Of a DNA stretch of 64,000 nucleotides, positions 51,525-63,220 are shown in pieces. The position numbers were made by a program, and so were the translations under genes. Location of the stretch: the NCBI GenBank assembly GCA_030142905.1, contig JASJOG010000197.1, positions 409,501-473,500 on the forward strand, read 5' to 3'. Positions within the stretch are counted from its first letter, which is position 1. Every line of letters starts with the position of its first letter. Under the pieces are notes generated by a model. The model was not told the DNA's origin and searched no databases. It was given only the letters and a program-made list of their open reading frames with translations. The DNA comes from Heliopora coerulea. Lineage: Eukaryota; Cnidaria; Anthozoa; Scleralcyonacea; Helioporidae.

Positions 51525-54500
51525 GGTAAGACGAACTTCAGAGGCACATTCGAATAAGTGCCTTCCCATCATGGGGTGATTTTGAAATAAGCGCTAACTT
51601 TCGAATAATTACCTACTCCCTAAATGCATTTGGTAATTTTTTCAGCCAGATGTAGCCTGCCAACAGTCGTAGTGAGACGGATATCATCTTCAGACTCATC
51701 TTGCTTAAATACTAACTTTGAGCAGCTGTTACGCAAAGTATTTTTAACAGTCCGCGAATTCTGCCTTAACTCTTGAAACTTACTTTTTGTTCTCTGGTAA
51801 ATTGGAACAAACTTTTTACCTACTGCTTCGTTATTCATTAAAAAGAAAATGTTACCATAAAAAATGACTAAAATTATACAAGCGCTAACTTTCGATAATG
51901 CTTCCCGTTTTAAATAAGCACCAGACCTTTCTCGAGGTCCAAAAACTAAATGAACGCCCAAGTCGAATGTTTATGGTGTTGCCATTCATTTCATTTGTTC
52001 TCAGATTGTAATGTGGTTCAGGTTTGTAGCTCAAGTGAAACGATAAAAAAAACTGGAGCAAGATTAAGTACAGTACGCTAGCGATTTACAGGCTCCAGTC
52101 GAGCGATCAAGTGTTAAAAATGACGGTACTACTCCAGTTAGCTGACCCACGTTGCCGCTAGTCTTGCCGTCGGCTCAGCTAACTAGAAAACGAGCTTTTT
52201 AACTGGAAATTTAAACAGCATAGCTCAGTGCTCTCATGACGGAACCTAAAATGTCGTTGGGTAATGCAGATATCTACAAACTTAAAAAAAGATAATACTT
52301 TGCCAGGATTTTACTACTCGAAAAAGGCTTACTGCTTCATCTACAGGTTAAAATCCCACCAATATCACCGTTTCTTCATCAACGACGTCTAGCATTATTT
52401 CAAGACCAAACCCATGCTCTAACCCTTACTAAATGTAGACAATAAGAAACTAAATAACTTTTGTGTCTTCACGGTACTCCTTCTCTGTCATTCCAAATAA
52501 TCAAATGAATGTGTTGGTACGCACAATTTTCTTCCCAAACGCTGCCGCGCTTGCCCACTAAGCCACTGAGCCCGCAACAAAGACCAGCGGCAAGGTTGAT
52601 CGCTAAACTGCAGTCTCGCCAAAATGATACACTGTATTCTGTACTAAAAAGGAATTGAATGAAATCACAACTGTGAAGACAAACATCCCTTAAAATGTTT
52701 GAGGGTGTATTACATATAAAATATGTTGAGAAAAATCTAAGACAATGTGTATTTTGCTTTCGGTTTGGCCATAAATACCAAGTTGGTCGACCTCCAGGGT
52801 CTCTAAAAGACAGAAAAAGGCCTCGTGAAGAACAATTTGCTCCCCAATTCATCAAAATGGCACCGTTCAGTTTCACCCCAATTTTCGCCATCATGCCTCC
52901 TCTAGTTTTATACGACCGTTCACCGAAACTGCTGGCTTGGATTATGATCAACGACCAATCAGTTGGAAGTTTGCACGAGACGTCACGGTCGCCATGTTTG
53001 TCGAACTGTAATAATGGAATGTCATTAACTTCTGTTGTATGGGGCACCAACATGGCCGCCGTAAAACTGTCCTTTGAATGTCAATTGATTGCAAACCATC
53101 ACTATCGTATAATATTCTCCGCAATGGTCCGCTAAAATTCGAGACAAACGACTGAACATCATCATACATACTATTCATTCATCGCGTTTACATCAGTTCA
53201 ATTTCATATCATAATCTAGAGAAACGATTCTATCAAAATTTCCCGACGGTGTTTATGGAAATATAGAAACCGTATTCTTTACGGAATATCAGTGGACTAT
53301 TCTGCAGCAGGTAGGTTTGTTTTCTGCTGTTCGAGTGAAGACAGCCACATAACTCGTCCCCATTTTCACTTGAGCCGATACACCCAGGATAAGAAGGTTG
53401 ACCAATGAGGCGGGTCTCGATCCTCAGGTACCAGTAAAACCGTTCGGTACGCTCGAGCTGAGGAAATCCGCTGGCTTTCCATCTCCCTTTAGCACTGAAA
53501 TACATTTCCAGTTGTCAAGATAGTTTGCTGTAAACAAGATCAATAATTGAACAAATGTAAGTTACATTACACAACAAATAAGACGATTCTAACATCCAAC
53601 ACTCAAAAGCGGACTTCGTCGCTTCTTCTAGCTAAAGGTACGCGCCAGAGTTTTGCCGGAGCTGCCATTTCCATACACAACAGTTGGAGATTTCTGTTCT
53701 TGGTACAAAACCACAAAGGAGAACACACATGTTCAAGAGGAAAGGCAGTTATTCCTTACAGTTATCTTCAAATGCTTTTGGCACTACAATCTCTCGCTTA
53801 TATTGATGTCTAGTATATCGGAATGCATAATTCATACAGCCACCTCACTATTAATCAGAGAGCGAAACCCTTTCCATGACGACCTACTGGGAAACCTTGA
53901 CATAGCTTCATCATATCACACTCCGTTTACATCATACTGCTTACCATTTGTTGGAATAAAAGAGCAGAAAACTCAAAAAAGCAACTATTATTTCTGAGTC
54001 GCAATCTACCTTTGAAGGCTAAATGAAAAAGATTCAAATTCCCCCCCCCCGAAAAAAAACAAAAAAAAAAAAAACATGATCGCCGAGTCACCATCGAGTA
54101 TCGAGTATGTATGTTTACGAATAACCCAAATTAAGAACTGTTTTGGAATTCGGCAATATACTTAACCTAGACCCTAAAGATCTTATGAAGAATCTGAGGT
54201 CTAGAACACTTCCATTGATATAACTTATGCTCGTGAAACGATTTATGGACCATCCAACATCTAAGCCAGTAAAACTATATGCGTAGCAAAGTATTAAGTA
54301 GGAAGAAACAACAGCATTATGAAAGATACTGAGAACAGTAAAAGCAGAAAAGAAAAAAATCAAACCTATTTTTATATTAAACCTAAGCTTATACTGATCT
54401 AACTTAATACTTATAAGAGGTCTTTCCAAGTAATTTTAGGTTTTTCTATTACGAAAAGTATTTGTAAGGACTTGTGACCAGGTTAAAACTGGGACTAGTC

Positions 54501-54590
54501 CAGGTGTTTGTAGAATAACTGTCTATTCGTTAACTTTAAGTCTATAAGACTCGTTAACTGTTTTCTGTCGGGCGGAATTAAGTTACAAAC
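51525..54590. other. Unassigned DNA, probably repeat-rich
   Basis: No gene can be supported. A 194-codon minus-strand frame at 53053-52469, a 146-codon overlapping plus-strand frame at 52695-53135 and a 90-codon minus-strand frame at 53505-53233 lack recognisable domains. The first two overlap antisense, which favours chance. A short C12/A-rich tract lies at 54040-54075. Confidence 0.35.
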
Positions 54591-54592
54591 AG

Positions 54593-54899
54593 GGTTCTTT
54601 CTCCTAGATCATGGTAAAATTCAAGGACTTTTCCAGGTTTGTTCAAGATCTATGGGGCTTTTTCAAGGTCCCTGTACGCGGGGGGAGTGCAATGCAGCAA
54701 CGAAACTTCTCCAGGGATGACAAAAAACCAGCTGTCAAATAATTTATTTGCCGCCAAGTTATCCTGCCAAATCTGCAAACTGAAAATTCAAGGATTTTTC
54801 AAGGACCCAAAACGAAAATCCCCCGTTTTTCAAGGAATCCCAGGCCTTGACTCAAAATTCCCAAAATTCAAGGATTTCTAGGTGGCGTACGAACCCTGT
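54593..54899. mobile_element. MITE-like repeat with ACAGGGTTC ends
   Basis: About 307 bp starting ACAGGGTTCTTTCTCC and ending GTGGCGTACGAACCCTGT, with internal repeats of TTCAAGGA(C/T)TTTTC-type sequence in both strands. This looks like a hAT-type MITE. An exact target duplication was not found. Confidence 0.55.
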
Positions 54900-55997
54900 A
54901 CAATACAAATTTTAGAAACGTCACTACATTGGGTACATTCTTAAACACTAATTTTTGACATCTTGGCTAGACAGCCTTGTTCGCGCCACGCACTCTTGTG
55001 AGAATGCACGGCTAGTCTGGAAATCTCTAGATAACAGTTGTGAAAAACTGTACTTTAGTAGGGATCCAAAACCGCTACTGTGGGCTCAGTATTTTTACGG
55101 CCACTTTTCCCGCTGAGCTTAAATTTTAAGAACTGTGAAGAAGATATAATGTTAATGAGCTGGTCCTTCGTCTTTAAAGTCAAACAAAATGTAAGTCATT
55201 TACATAGATCAAAGCTTTTCATTAAGTGTGACGTAGAGTTTGCCACAAGAAGTGTTTGGAAATAATGTCGTAATACCATTACGGCCATACCTTTCCATAA
55301 CCTCACACTTCCATCGTCCCCGGAAGAAGCTAGTATTGTCCTTGTTACGTTCCACTAAACTCTCCATACTTTAGTAGAAGTCGGAAAACAACACACAAAA
55401 TACGTTAAAATGAGTTAAATACAAAATAGGTATCAACCAGTCACAATAGACCAACCGACCAGAACAGACACAACGACTGATGAAAATACATAAACTGACC
55501 AACCGACGAAAGCAGACAGACCGACTCGGTTGACCAACTAGCCAGACAGCAAATTAAGAAACGAGCAACCACATAAGAACTTTGTTTTGAGAATACGCAA
55601 CCTTATCGTGATCTTTGAATTGTGCGGCCATATTTACGGCAAATCGTGAAGGTCCACCAGTTTCTTTCCTATAAGAATTAAGGACAACAAAAATTAACAA
55701 CACTGGTAAGTAAATCTGCAACGAAATTCAAACAAACTATTCAATAAAACCGAGAGCGGTTTTCCACGACCCGCTTTTAGTCGTGTTCTATGGTTTACGA
55801 AGTTACTGCTTACCACATTCAAGTGTATGAAACTAATTTTGTTCATTGCGATAATGGGAAGGCTACGCCGTAACGCTACTGTGTCGCAATGCTCTCGTGT
55901 TTTATTTCAGCTCTGCTGTAATTCTATCGAGTTAGAGTAAATACTTTGAATGAATGAACATCTACATAAGATATTGTAAAGATGTGTCGTGGTTTTA
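54900..55997. other. Unassigned DNA
   Basis: No supported gene. A stretch with repeated GACCAACCGACC/GACAGACCGAC-type words lies at 55440-55560. Open frames are under 65 codons. Confidence 0.4.
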
Positions 55998-58900
55998 AAC
56001 ACAGTTTTTAAATACGTAGATACCATGGTGATTGGTAATTTAAGATAAAGTAGGAGGAGATGAAGAGTAATATACGCTTTAAAGAGGTATACACAGTTAC
56101 CAAAGACTGTTGGATAGTTTAGTTCTTAAAAGAACTGTATGAAACTTAAAGAGGTAAAATTCTACTTAAAGAGTAAGCCTAAAGAATTAGAAAAAAGCAC
56201 GATGCATTTCGGCAGACCACTTATCAAGTGCTATACGTCTGCTAACTAAAGAAACATATCACCTACTTATATAGTCTAAAGAAAACTGATGACATCGACC
56301 CAACGGTATGTGGGAGGGTCAAAATAAAGATAGTTGGAAAACAAATTCCTTTTGCCGGCACAGATCAGGATCATTAAGTTTTATGTAAATGGCTTCCATC
56401 ACCTTCAATTGAAAGGCGGAACGGCATTTGTAAAGAATTCTAAAATTATCGTCTGAAGAAACGTTATAATGGTGGTCAAGTCAGTGACTTGAACAAATTG
56501 GTGAGGCTACGGGGGAAAATGCGTTGTTGTAAGAACAGGATTGTGTTGTTGAAGGAATGTTTGAGCTCGGGGGTTGCTCCGAAGGATGTGATGTTGCGAA
56601 TTGCCAAGAGCAGAGCACGTCACACGTTGGTTATGGAAAAGGCATTCATGATGGATGACATTCATAAAGAGGAGAGCAGGCTCAGGTTTTTGACGAGAGA
56701 AGCTTCCAGAGAAATGCTAAGGGTCAAACATAGCTTATCCAAGTTTGATTTTATTATATTCTGCATGTACGTTGGACAAATTAATAACAAAAAAGCTTCA
56801 GATCAAGCTAAGGAACGCTTAGATCTCGTCAAGAGACTTAAGCAAAGACGTTATGGTAGTGTGGAACTTTCTACACATGTAATAAACCTATCTAGTTATC
56901 AACTGACGCCTATAGAAACCGAGGTGTAGTCAAAAGGGTTAAACTTTGCCATTCCACCTGGAAAACTAAAACGTGAATCCATACTTAGTGAATTTGAGAC
57001 ATTTTGGGCGCAGTTAGAAAACCTAACACCCCACAACGAACTATTAATCGCTTGTAAAGTCAAACTCTGTGACATTGCCCATGCGTACAGTGGAACACCT
57101 ATAGAATCTAAAGACTTTTCCCTTACTAGGGAACATCTTATTGCCTTGTCAAAACTACGCAAAAACAAAGATATTGTTATTTGCAAACCAGATAAAGACT
57201 CTGGGGTAGTTATTTTGAATAAAGCAGATTACGAGGAGAAAATGTTGCATAAACTTAATGATGACAGAAAATTTTGTGAACTAGGCAAATTGCCGCAACG
57301 TGATAAGACAGCATCTAATGAAAGAAAACTACAATCGCTACTGTTATGCCTGAAGAAATCAAACCAGATCAATAATGGTTTCTATGAGCGAGCTAGGCCT
57401 ACAGGCTCGGAACGTCCGAGAATGTACGGACTTCCCAAAACGCACAAAGAAGGGACTCCTTTAAGACCCTTTCTGTCGATGATAAAATCAGCACAACACA
57501 ATTTGGCCACGGAACTCTCACTTATTTTAATGCCAGTACTGGATAAATTCTCAAGCAGAGTTGTTAAAGATTCGTTTAGTTTGTCAAAGAGCTACGAGAA
57601 ATAACTATTGACACGAAGAATCTGGTCATGTGTTCATTTGACATAGTAAGCTTATTTACAAATATCCCTCTGGATGGAACTATAAGTATTTGTGCCAATA
57701 CTTTATACCCCACAGATATTACACCACCAGAAATTTCTGAAGGCGCTTTCTGTGAACTTATGATTGCCGCCACTAAGGGGGTAGAATTTACCTTTGGCAA
57801 CACTATGTTCAAACAGATCAATGGAGTGCCAATGGGGTGACCATTAGGCCCTGTTCTAGCAAAAATCTTTGTCGGATATTACGAGTCTAGACTGTTTCAA
57901 TCTATATCATACGAACTACCGCAGTGGTACAAACGGTATGTAGATGACACTTTCGCAAAATGGCTACAGTGAAACCAATGCCTTTCTAGACACTCTCAAC
58001 AAAATTCATCCATCATTAAAATTTACTTGCGAGTATGAGATAGATAATAAACTTCCTTGCCTCGACGTACAAGTGCACAAAGAGGACACGGTTTTCTTGA
58101 CAAGTGTTTACAGGAAACCGACTTTCACAGGCCTGTACACAAGATTTGATTCCTTCAGTACTAGAAAGCAGAAACTCTCCTTGATTAAATGTTTAATTGA
58201 CCGTACTCATAAGATTGCATCTAAGAAATTTCTTCAAAGTGATCTTGACAAGTTGAAATCTATATTTTTATCTAATGGCTACCCGGATAGTATAATTGAT
58301 AGGGCTTTTAATCAAAGTGAAAAATACAAACCAATTGGACCCGTTAAATGTCCAGTCTATTTAAAACTTCGATGAATAGGACAAATTTCCGAAACTTTTG
58401 GACAATCAAGCTAATTACTGAGCAAACATTTTTTGTTGCTAGATTCGTTGGCATTTTTTTGACGAAAACTATCCTCCCACCCACTCACAAAGAGTCTCTA
58501 TCTGTTTATTCATCTAGCTGTGTTATTTACGAATTTAAATGCTGTTATAGACAGATAGATTACATGACGTTCATTATTGTTAAAAGCAACCGGAAGTGGA
58601 TTAGTCTGATCTATTCGTAAAACTGAACACATTACCTAGAACTAAGCCTCACCTTCGTAAAACTGTGAACTTACACATGCTTTATCTATTTAAATGTTAA
58701 TTTGTTTTTGGTTGAAATTAAAATCATAACAAATATGAATGTGGATCTCGCTATGTGGGTAGAACTAATCAGAGACTGGGTGATAGGATCTTACAACATG
58801 TTCCTAGTGTCATTAGAAATAAAACTCAGCCATCACGTCAACACCCAGAACGACTATGCCGTTCCAGTCAATTGATCAGTTGCGACTCAGCTGTTGGCAA

Positions 58901-59396
58901 ACATCTTTTGTCCAACAAGTCTTGCGACGAAAACTAATCAGACGATAATTTTAGAATTCTTTACAAATGCCGTTCCGCCTTTCAATTGAAGGTGATGGAA
59001 GCCATTTACATAAAACTTAATGATCCTGATCTGTGCCGGCAAAAGGAATTTGTTTTCCAACTATCTTTATTTTGACCCTCCCACATACCGTTGGGTCGAT
59101 GTCATCAGTTTTCTTTAGACTATATGAGTAGGTGATATGTTTCTTTAGTTAGCAGACGTATAGCACTTGATAAGTGGTCTGCCGAAATGCATCGTGCTTT
59201 TTTCTAATTCTTTAGGCTTACTCTTTAAGTAGAATTTTACCTCTTTAAGTTTCATACAGTTCTTTTAAGAACTAAACTATCCAACAGTCTTTGGTAACTG
59301 TGTATACCTCTTTAAAGCGTATATTACTCTTCATCTCCTCCTACTTTATCTTAAATTACCAATCACCATGGTATCTACGTATTTAAAAACTGTGTT
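55998..59396 (+). mobile_element. Penelope-like retroelement with inverted terminal repeats
   Basis: About 3.4 kb. The terminal repeats are roughly 459 bp, in inverted orientation: 55998-56456 and 58938-59396, both running between ACAGTTTTTAAATACGTAGA outside and ATTATCGTCTGA inside. Between them lies one RT plus GIY-YIG coding region. Inverted terminal repeats are one of the arrangements known for Penelope elements. A truncated relative at 25465-26340 carries a single repeat in the plus orientation of the right one. Confidence 0.85.
56489..59072 (+). pseudogene. Penelope-like RT/GIY-YIG polyprotein, decayed
   Basis: The N-terminal part is at 56489-56929 (LVRLRGKMRCCKNRIVLLKE), with an in-frame TAG at 56927-56929. 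The RT continues in the same frame at 57146-57604 (KDIVICKPDKDSGVVILNKA, RPRMYGLPKTHKEGTPLRPF). A shift and a TGA at 57838-57840 follow (CSFDIVSLFTNIPL, QINGVPMG); the TGA falls within the conserved box. Catalytic YVDD lies near 57939, then another shift into KLPCLDVQVHKEDTVFLTSV. A 197-bp insertion at 58541-58737 separates the linker from the GIY-YIG-like module (SRYVGRTNQRLGDRILQHVP). The frame runs on into the right terminal repeat to a TGA or stop near 59072. Inactive. Confidence 0.82.
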
Positions 59397-61490
59397 TTTT
59401 TGGTTTTTAAGCAGGTAATTGGAACCACACTGGTGTTACAGTTGTGTAGTTGTGATTGTTCTAACGATTGGGAGTTGAAACTGTTGATGATGGAACGCGC
59501 TTTTAGCCGCGGGCTATAGTGAGCGTGACATGGCTACACTAGTGGTATGCCATGTGGAGTTGAGTGAATGAGTATGAGTCTTTAGTTTCAGAGTAAATCG
59601 TGGAGTATACATTTGTGTTGTGAAGGTGTATTAGTTATTAGCACGAGTGCGATACGGGAATTGAAAAGCGACCACCCGGCCTTAGGGTTTTACTGACAGT
59701 TAGATGGCTACGCAGATGGCCATGCAGTGTAGAGTCTAATAAAGAAGTATGTATGAATACAGAGAGAAAGAGAGTAAAAGATGCGTAACATTGTCTTGTG
59801 CATATATATCTTGGGACACAACCCTGGACGTACGTTTCGGCCTTCTGTGGCCTCTTCAGCAGGGATTTGGGGTTGGCAGTCGATGTTATACAGTCGGAAG
59901 AGAAGCGATAATCAGTATGAAATCAAATAAAATAAAATATAAATAGAAAGAGATAAGATGTGTGCTTACCAGTCTTGTGTGTCTTGGAAAGACCAATTCT
60001 GCGTGCCATCGTAATCTTAAGGGGAGTTTACCGCATGATGAGAGGTGGGCATCCGTGTTAGCGTTGGACAGAATGGGAGCGTGAACGAGTTGTGATGTGA
60101 AGTTTAAGCGAGTAGTGTTGTTCGTTCCCAGTAAATAAAGGGTGCGCGGATCAAATGTGTCCTTTGAGGATAACTGTGAAGTGTTGGATCATAAGAGGGT
60201 AGTGTTGCGAGCTGAGTTCATGTGTTATTTGACACCATGTTGAATTTAAAAAAGTTTTTCGTCGTTACTGGTAAAAATGTTTCAATTATGATCTCTTCTG
60301 TGTTATTGTCGGATCCAGCGTCTTCTTCTAACATACCTATGTAGGCGTCGATGCCTTAGTCATTTGGTATGTTGTTATATAGACTCCTGACGTCTATAGT
60401 GAGGGGCATTATGTTATGGTAGATTGATGTTAAGTTAGAGCAAGCGGAAGATTGTTAAAATGTTTCAGTTAAGATCACTTCTGTGTTATTGTCGGATCCA
60501 GCGTCTTCTTTTAACATACCTACGTAGGCCTCGATGCCTTAGTCATTTGGTATGTTGTGATATAGACTCATGGGGTTTATAGTGACGGGTATTATGTTAT
60601 GGTAGATTGATGTTAAGTTAGAGTAAGCGGAAGATTCTGTTGTTTAGTTTTTGTGTCATTTCTAATGTGTTATTGTCTTGATTAGCGTCTTTTTCTAACA
60701 TACCTATCGATGCTTTGATGCCTTCGTTATTCGGTATGTTGGTATATAGACTCTTATCAATCGTATATGAAGACGACTATTGTGTTACCGGGTAGATTGT
60801 TGTTACGTGAAAAGAATTGTTTAATGAAGGAGTTCGTTGAGATCCCTCGGTTTGTATTATTCCGTGTTAGTGTCCTTTGAAGTTCCTTTGTCATCGTTAG
60901 GATTGTTTGCTTCAGTTTTGCTTATATGATCGCATCGTGTGTCGTTAATTACTTGTGAAGTTGTGTTTTGTCCACGTATGACATTGTAACTTAAATAAGG
61001 GTATTATTGAGCTTCGTTTCGTCGAGAAGTTCGCGTGTGTTATTTGAAATGTTGGTTGGTTGTGATCAAATATATTGTCCTTTGGGTTTGTTGTGTCAAG
61101 GACGATGTTATCTGATGAGGTTAGTGCGAGATTGCTTAAAATCCATCGGCAAGACATTTGCCCTTTGGACCTAGCTATTGCGCACGTGGTGTAAGATGTT
61201 TTAGTCGTTAAGTAAAATGTCAAACTACACAGTGTGGCGAGCTTGGATTAGCTCTACCCTTTCCCTACGAGGTATTCACTGGTTTTTTGGTTTTTAAGCA
61301 GGTAATTGGAACCACACTGGTGTTACAGTTGTGTAGTTGTGATTGTTCTAACGATTGGGAGTTGAAACTGTTGATGATGGAACGCGCTTTTAGCCGCGGG
61401 CTATAGTGAGCGTGAATGGGGTGAACAACAATCACAACTACACAACTGTAACACCAGTGTGGTTCCAATTACCTGCTTAAAAACCAAAAA
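59396..61490 (-). mobile_element. Second Penelope-like region with identical 133-bp end repeats
   Basis: Two identical 133-bp direct repeats, 59396-59528 and 61283-61415, start TTTTTTGGTTTTTAAGCAGG and end GTGAGCGTGA. An inverted 64-bp copy at about 61425-61488 makes the right end a large hairpin. Between them lie minus-strand RT fragments. The arrangement of direct plus inverted partial repeats is reminiscent of Penelope pseudo-LTRs. It abuts the previous element directly. Confidence 0.65.
60276..60780 (-). pseudogene. Tandemly duplicated Penelope RT motif block
   Basis: A block of about 182 bp at 60276-60457 is duplicated at 60458-60640, with a more diverged third part at 60660-60780. On the minus strand each copy reads through the RT motif-A region: IMPLTIDVRSLYNNIPND near 60400, then GIDAYIGMLEEDAGSDNNTE. 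Minus-strand TVSKNFF-like sequence follows (VTTKNFFKFN near 60250). Stops separate the pieces. The duplication arose after insertion or within a dead copy. Confidence 0.55.
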
Positions 61491-62820
61491 ATCAATAAGA
61501 TATTGTCTTCCGTAATAACGCCTGGGCAGTCGATGCCTAAATCGCTATCGCTTTCATTGTGGACTATTATACTGTATCTTCAAAATAAGAACGTTCTTTA
61601 AAAGCACAATTGGGAAACGATAACAGATATCCAGATGACAGCCGTTAACTGTTTTCTGATTTTTGCCCCTTGAAAGTAACGGTTACTTGAAAGTAGTGCC
61701 CCTATCGGGCAGTAAACCCGAAAGACACGGGGGTCGCTACTTCCGGAATTCTAGGGTATCCTTCGATTGACTACGGTCGGACTAGGATATACTGTATTGA
61801 ATTTTTACTTACATACACGATAATTACGATTCATTATTGCCTTTCATGGTCAGTAATCTTTAATTTATTCATAAAGGGCTGTTTACACGTGCGATTTTCT
61901 GCCTTCGATTGACATCTTGGAGTATGTGTTTGACTGAAGAGAGCGTCGAGGACAAACTGCGGCGAATCATAAGTGGATATCTTGCTTCATAAAGTATCAT
62001 GAGTCTATTACAGTGTAAACCAGGGTGGCAATTGCAACGTTCAAAATGGCACGGGTAAACAGCCCTTAAAGCGGTATAAAGTCTTTACCCTAGAGGATCG
62101 AGAGTTCCAATTTTCACGTCATCGCACGTGATTCCTAAAAGGTGGTAGGACCTAAGAAATTAAATGCAAAAATAATTCGATCAATACTTGATCACTTGTG
62201 CTTCGGACTCGTGCCCCCACGGCCACTTCTCCTTCTCCCAGACTTCTACTCGTGTTTCGATGACTAGCTGGAAGTACGAAAGATGTTTTCAATTTCTGTA
62301 AAGAAAATCAGGGCTAACCTTTTCATGCATACCATTGTCATACAACGGCAAATTACAAAAACAAATTGCAAACAAAAAACCAAAGAGTAAACGGGAAAAA
62401 AAAAAAAAAAACATGCACGAAAGGGTCAAGGCTCTGTGAACATGTAGATAGTAAAAATGTTAAAGATTTTAAAACTGATGATGATCTTGTGAACCGAAAA
62501 CGTTCAGTTTTAATATCTTTAACATTTTTACTATCTGAACCTTTACATTTTATCCGCTTAAGGCTTTGTTCACGTATTTGAAGCGAGTGCAAGCACAAGA
62601 ACGAAACAACAGATGAAAAAAGGTATCGTCGAAGGTCAACGCAAACACAAATTCAAGAACACAAAATGAACGCCAACAGAAGCACAAGATAAAAGAGAGA
62701 GAGAGAAAAAAGATTCTCTTGCCTTTAGCTTGTGCATGATTGCATTTGAACCACTCGAGTGAACCAGACTTAAAAGAATGTTGGCAGAAGATTTCCCTCA
62801 ACACGACTATCATACAAACT
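61491..62820. other. Unassigned DNA
   Basis: No supported gene. An inverted pair, TAAAAATGTTAAAGATTTTAA (62452 onwards) against AATATCTTTAACATTTTTAC (62510-62533), forms a foldback near 62440-62535. An A-rich tract lies at 62397-62410. Confidence 0.4.
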
Positions 62821-63050
62821 AATGTTTTGAATGTGGGCGCTAGAAGAAATTCATGGATGATCGTTGGACGTTCGTCCAGCTCTAACTTCGGGAAAAAAAA
62901 AAAAAAAAGACTTCTGAGCTCCAGGTGGGGATCGAACCCGCAACCTCCAGATAGCCGTCCGGGACTCAGAAATCGTCTTCTGACGTTTGGGCTTGCCGAA
63001 CGTCCAACGACGGTCTTTGAATATCTCCAAGTTCCCACATTCAAAACATT
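62821..63050. repeat. Palindromic SINE-like unit
   Basis: Outer arms AATGTTTTGAATGTGGG (62821-62837) and CCCACATTCAAAACATT (63034-63050) are perfect mirror copies. Inner arms share ATCGTTGGACGTTCG / CGAACGTCCAACGA. The centre holds CAGGTGGGGATCGAACCCGC, a minus-strand B-box-like block, and a GGGACTCAGAAATCGTC tail. Probably two SINE halves in head-to-head order, like 34440-34620. Confidence 0.65.
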
Positions 63051-63109
63051 ATTAGCTTATCGTGGCAGCCGCGTAGGCTCCACATAAGTCGAATTTGTAC
63101 GTTCGCTAG

Positions 63110-63220
63110 CCATCTGAATCTCGATATCTCAATGGTTAGAGCATCTTACCAGTCATCAGAAGGTTGTGGGTTTGAGCCTTATCTGGGGCACAGAAATCGT
63201 TTCCTAAGGTTTGATCTTGA
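63110..63220 (+). repeat. tRNA-derived SINE unit, plus strand
   Basis: A-box-like ATCTCAATGGTTAGAGCATC and B-box-like GTGGGTTTGAGCC are spaced as in pol III promoters, followed by GGGGCACAGAAATCGTTTCC. It is the same family as 18575-18690. The 5' and 3' ends cannot pair into an acceptor stem, so it is not called a tRNA gene. Confidence 0.65.

Noticed and set aside
52469..53135. 194-codon minus-strand frame with an overlapping 146-codon plus-strand frame
   Set aside because: No domain, no splice signals, and the two frames are antisense to each other; likely chance in repeat DNA.
56284..56330. Possible hammerhead ribozyme around CTGATGACATCGACCC in the Penelope terminal repeat
   Set aside because: CTGATGA is present and Penelope repeats are known to carry hammerheads, but no GAAA box with pairing stems in the right order was found, and the copy near 26050 lacks CTGATGA.
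63110..63200. tRNA gene
   Set aside because: A- and B-box-like blocks are present but no acceptor stem or anticodon arm can be formed; shared tail with other units marks a SINE.
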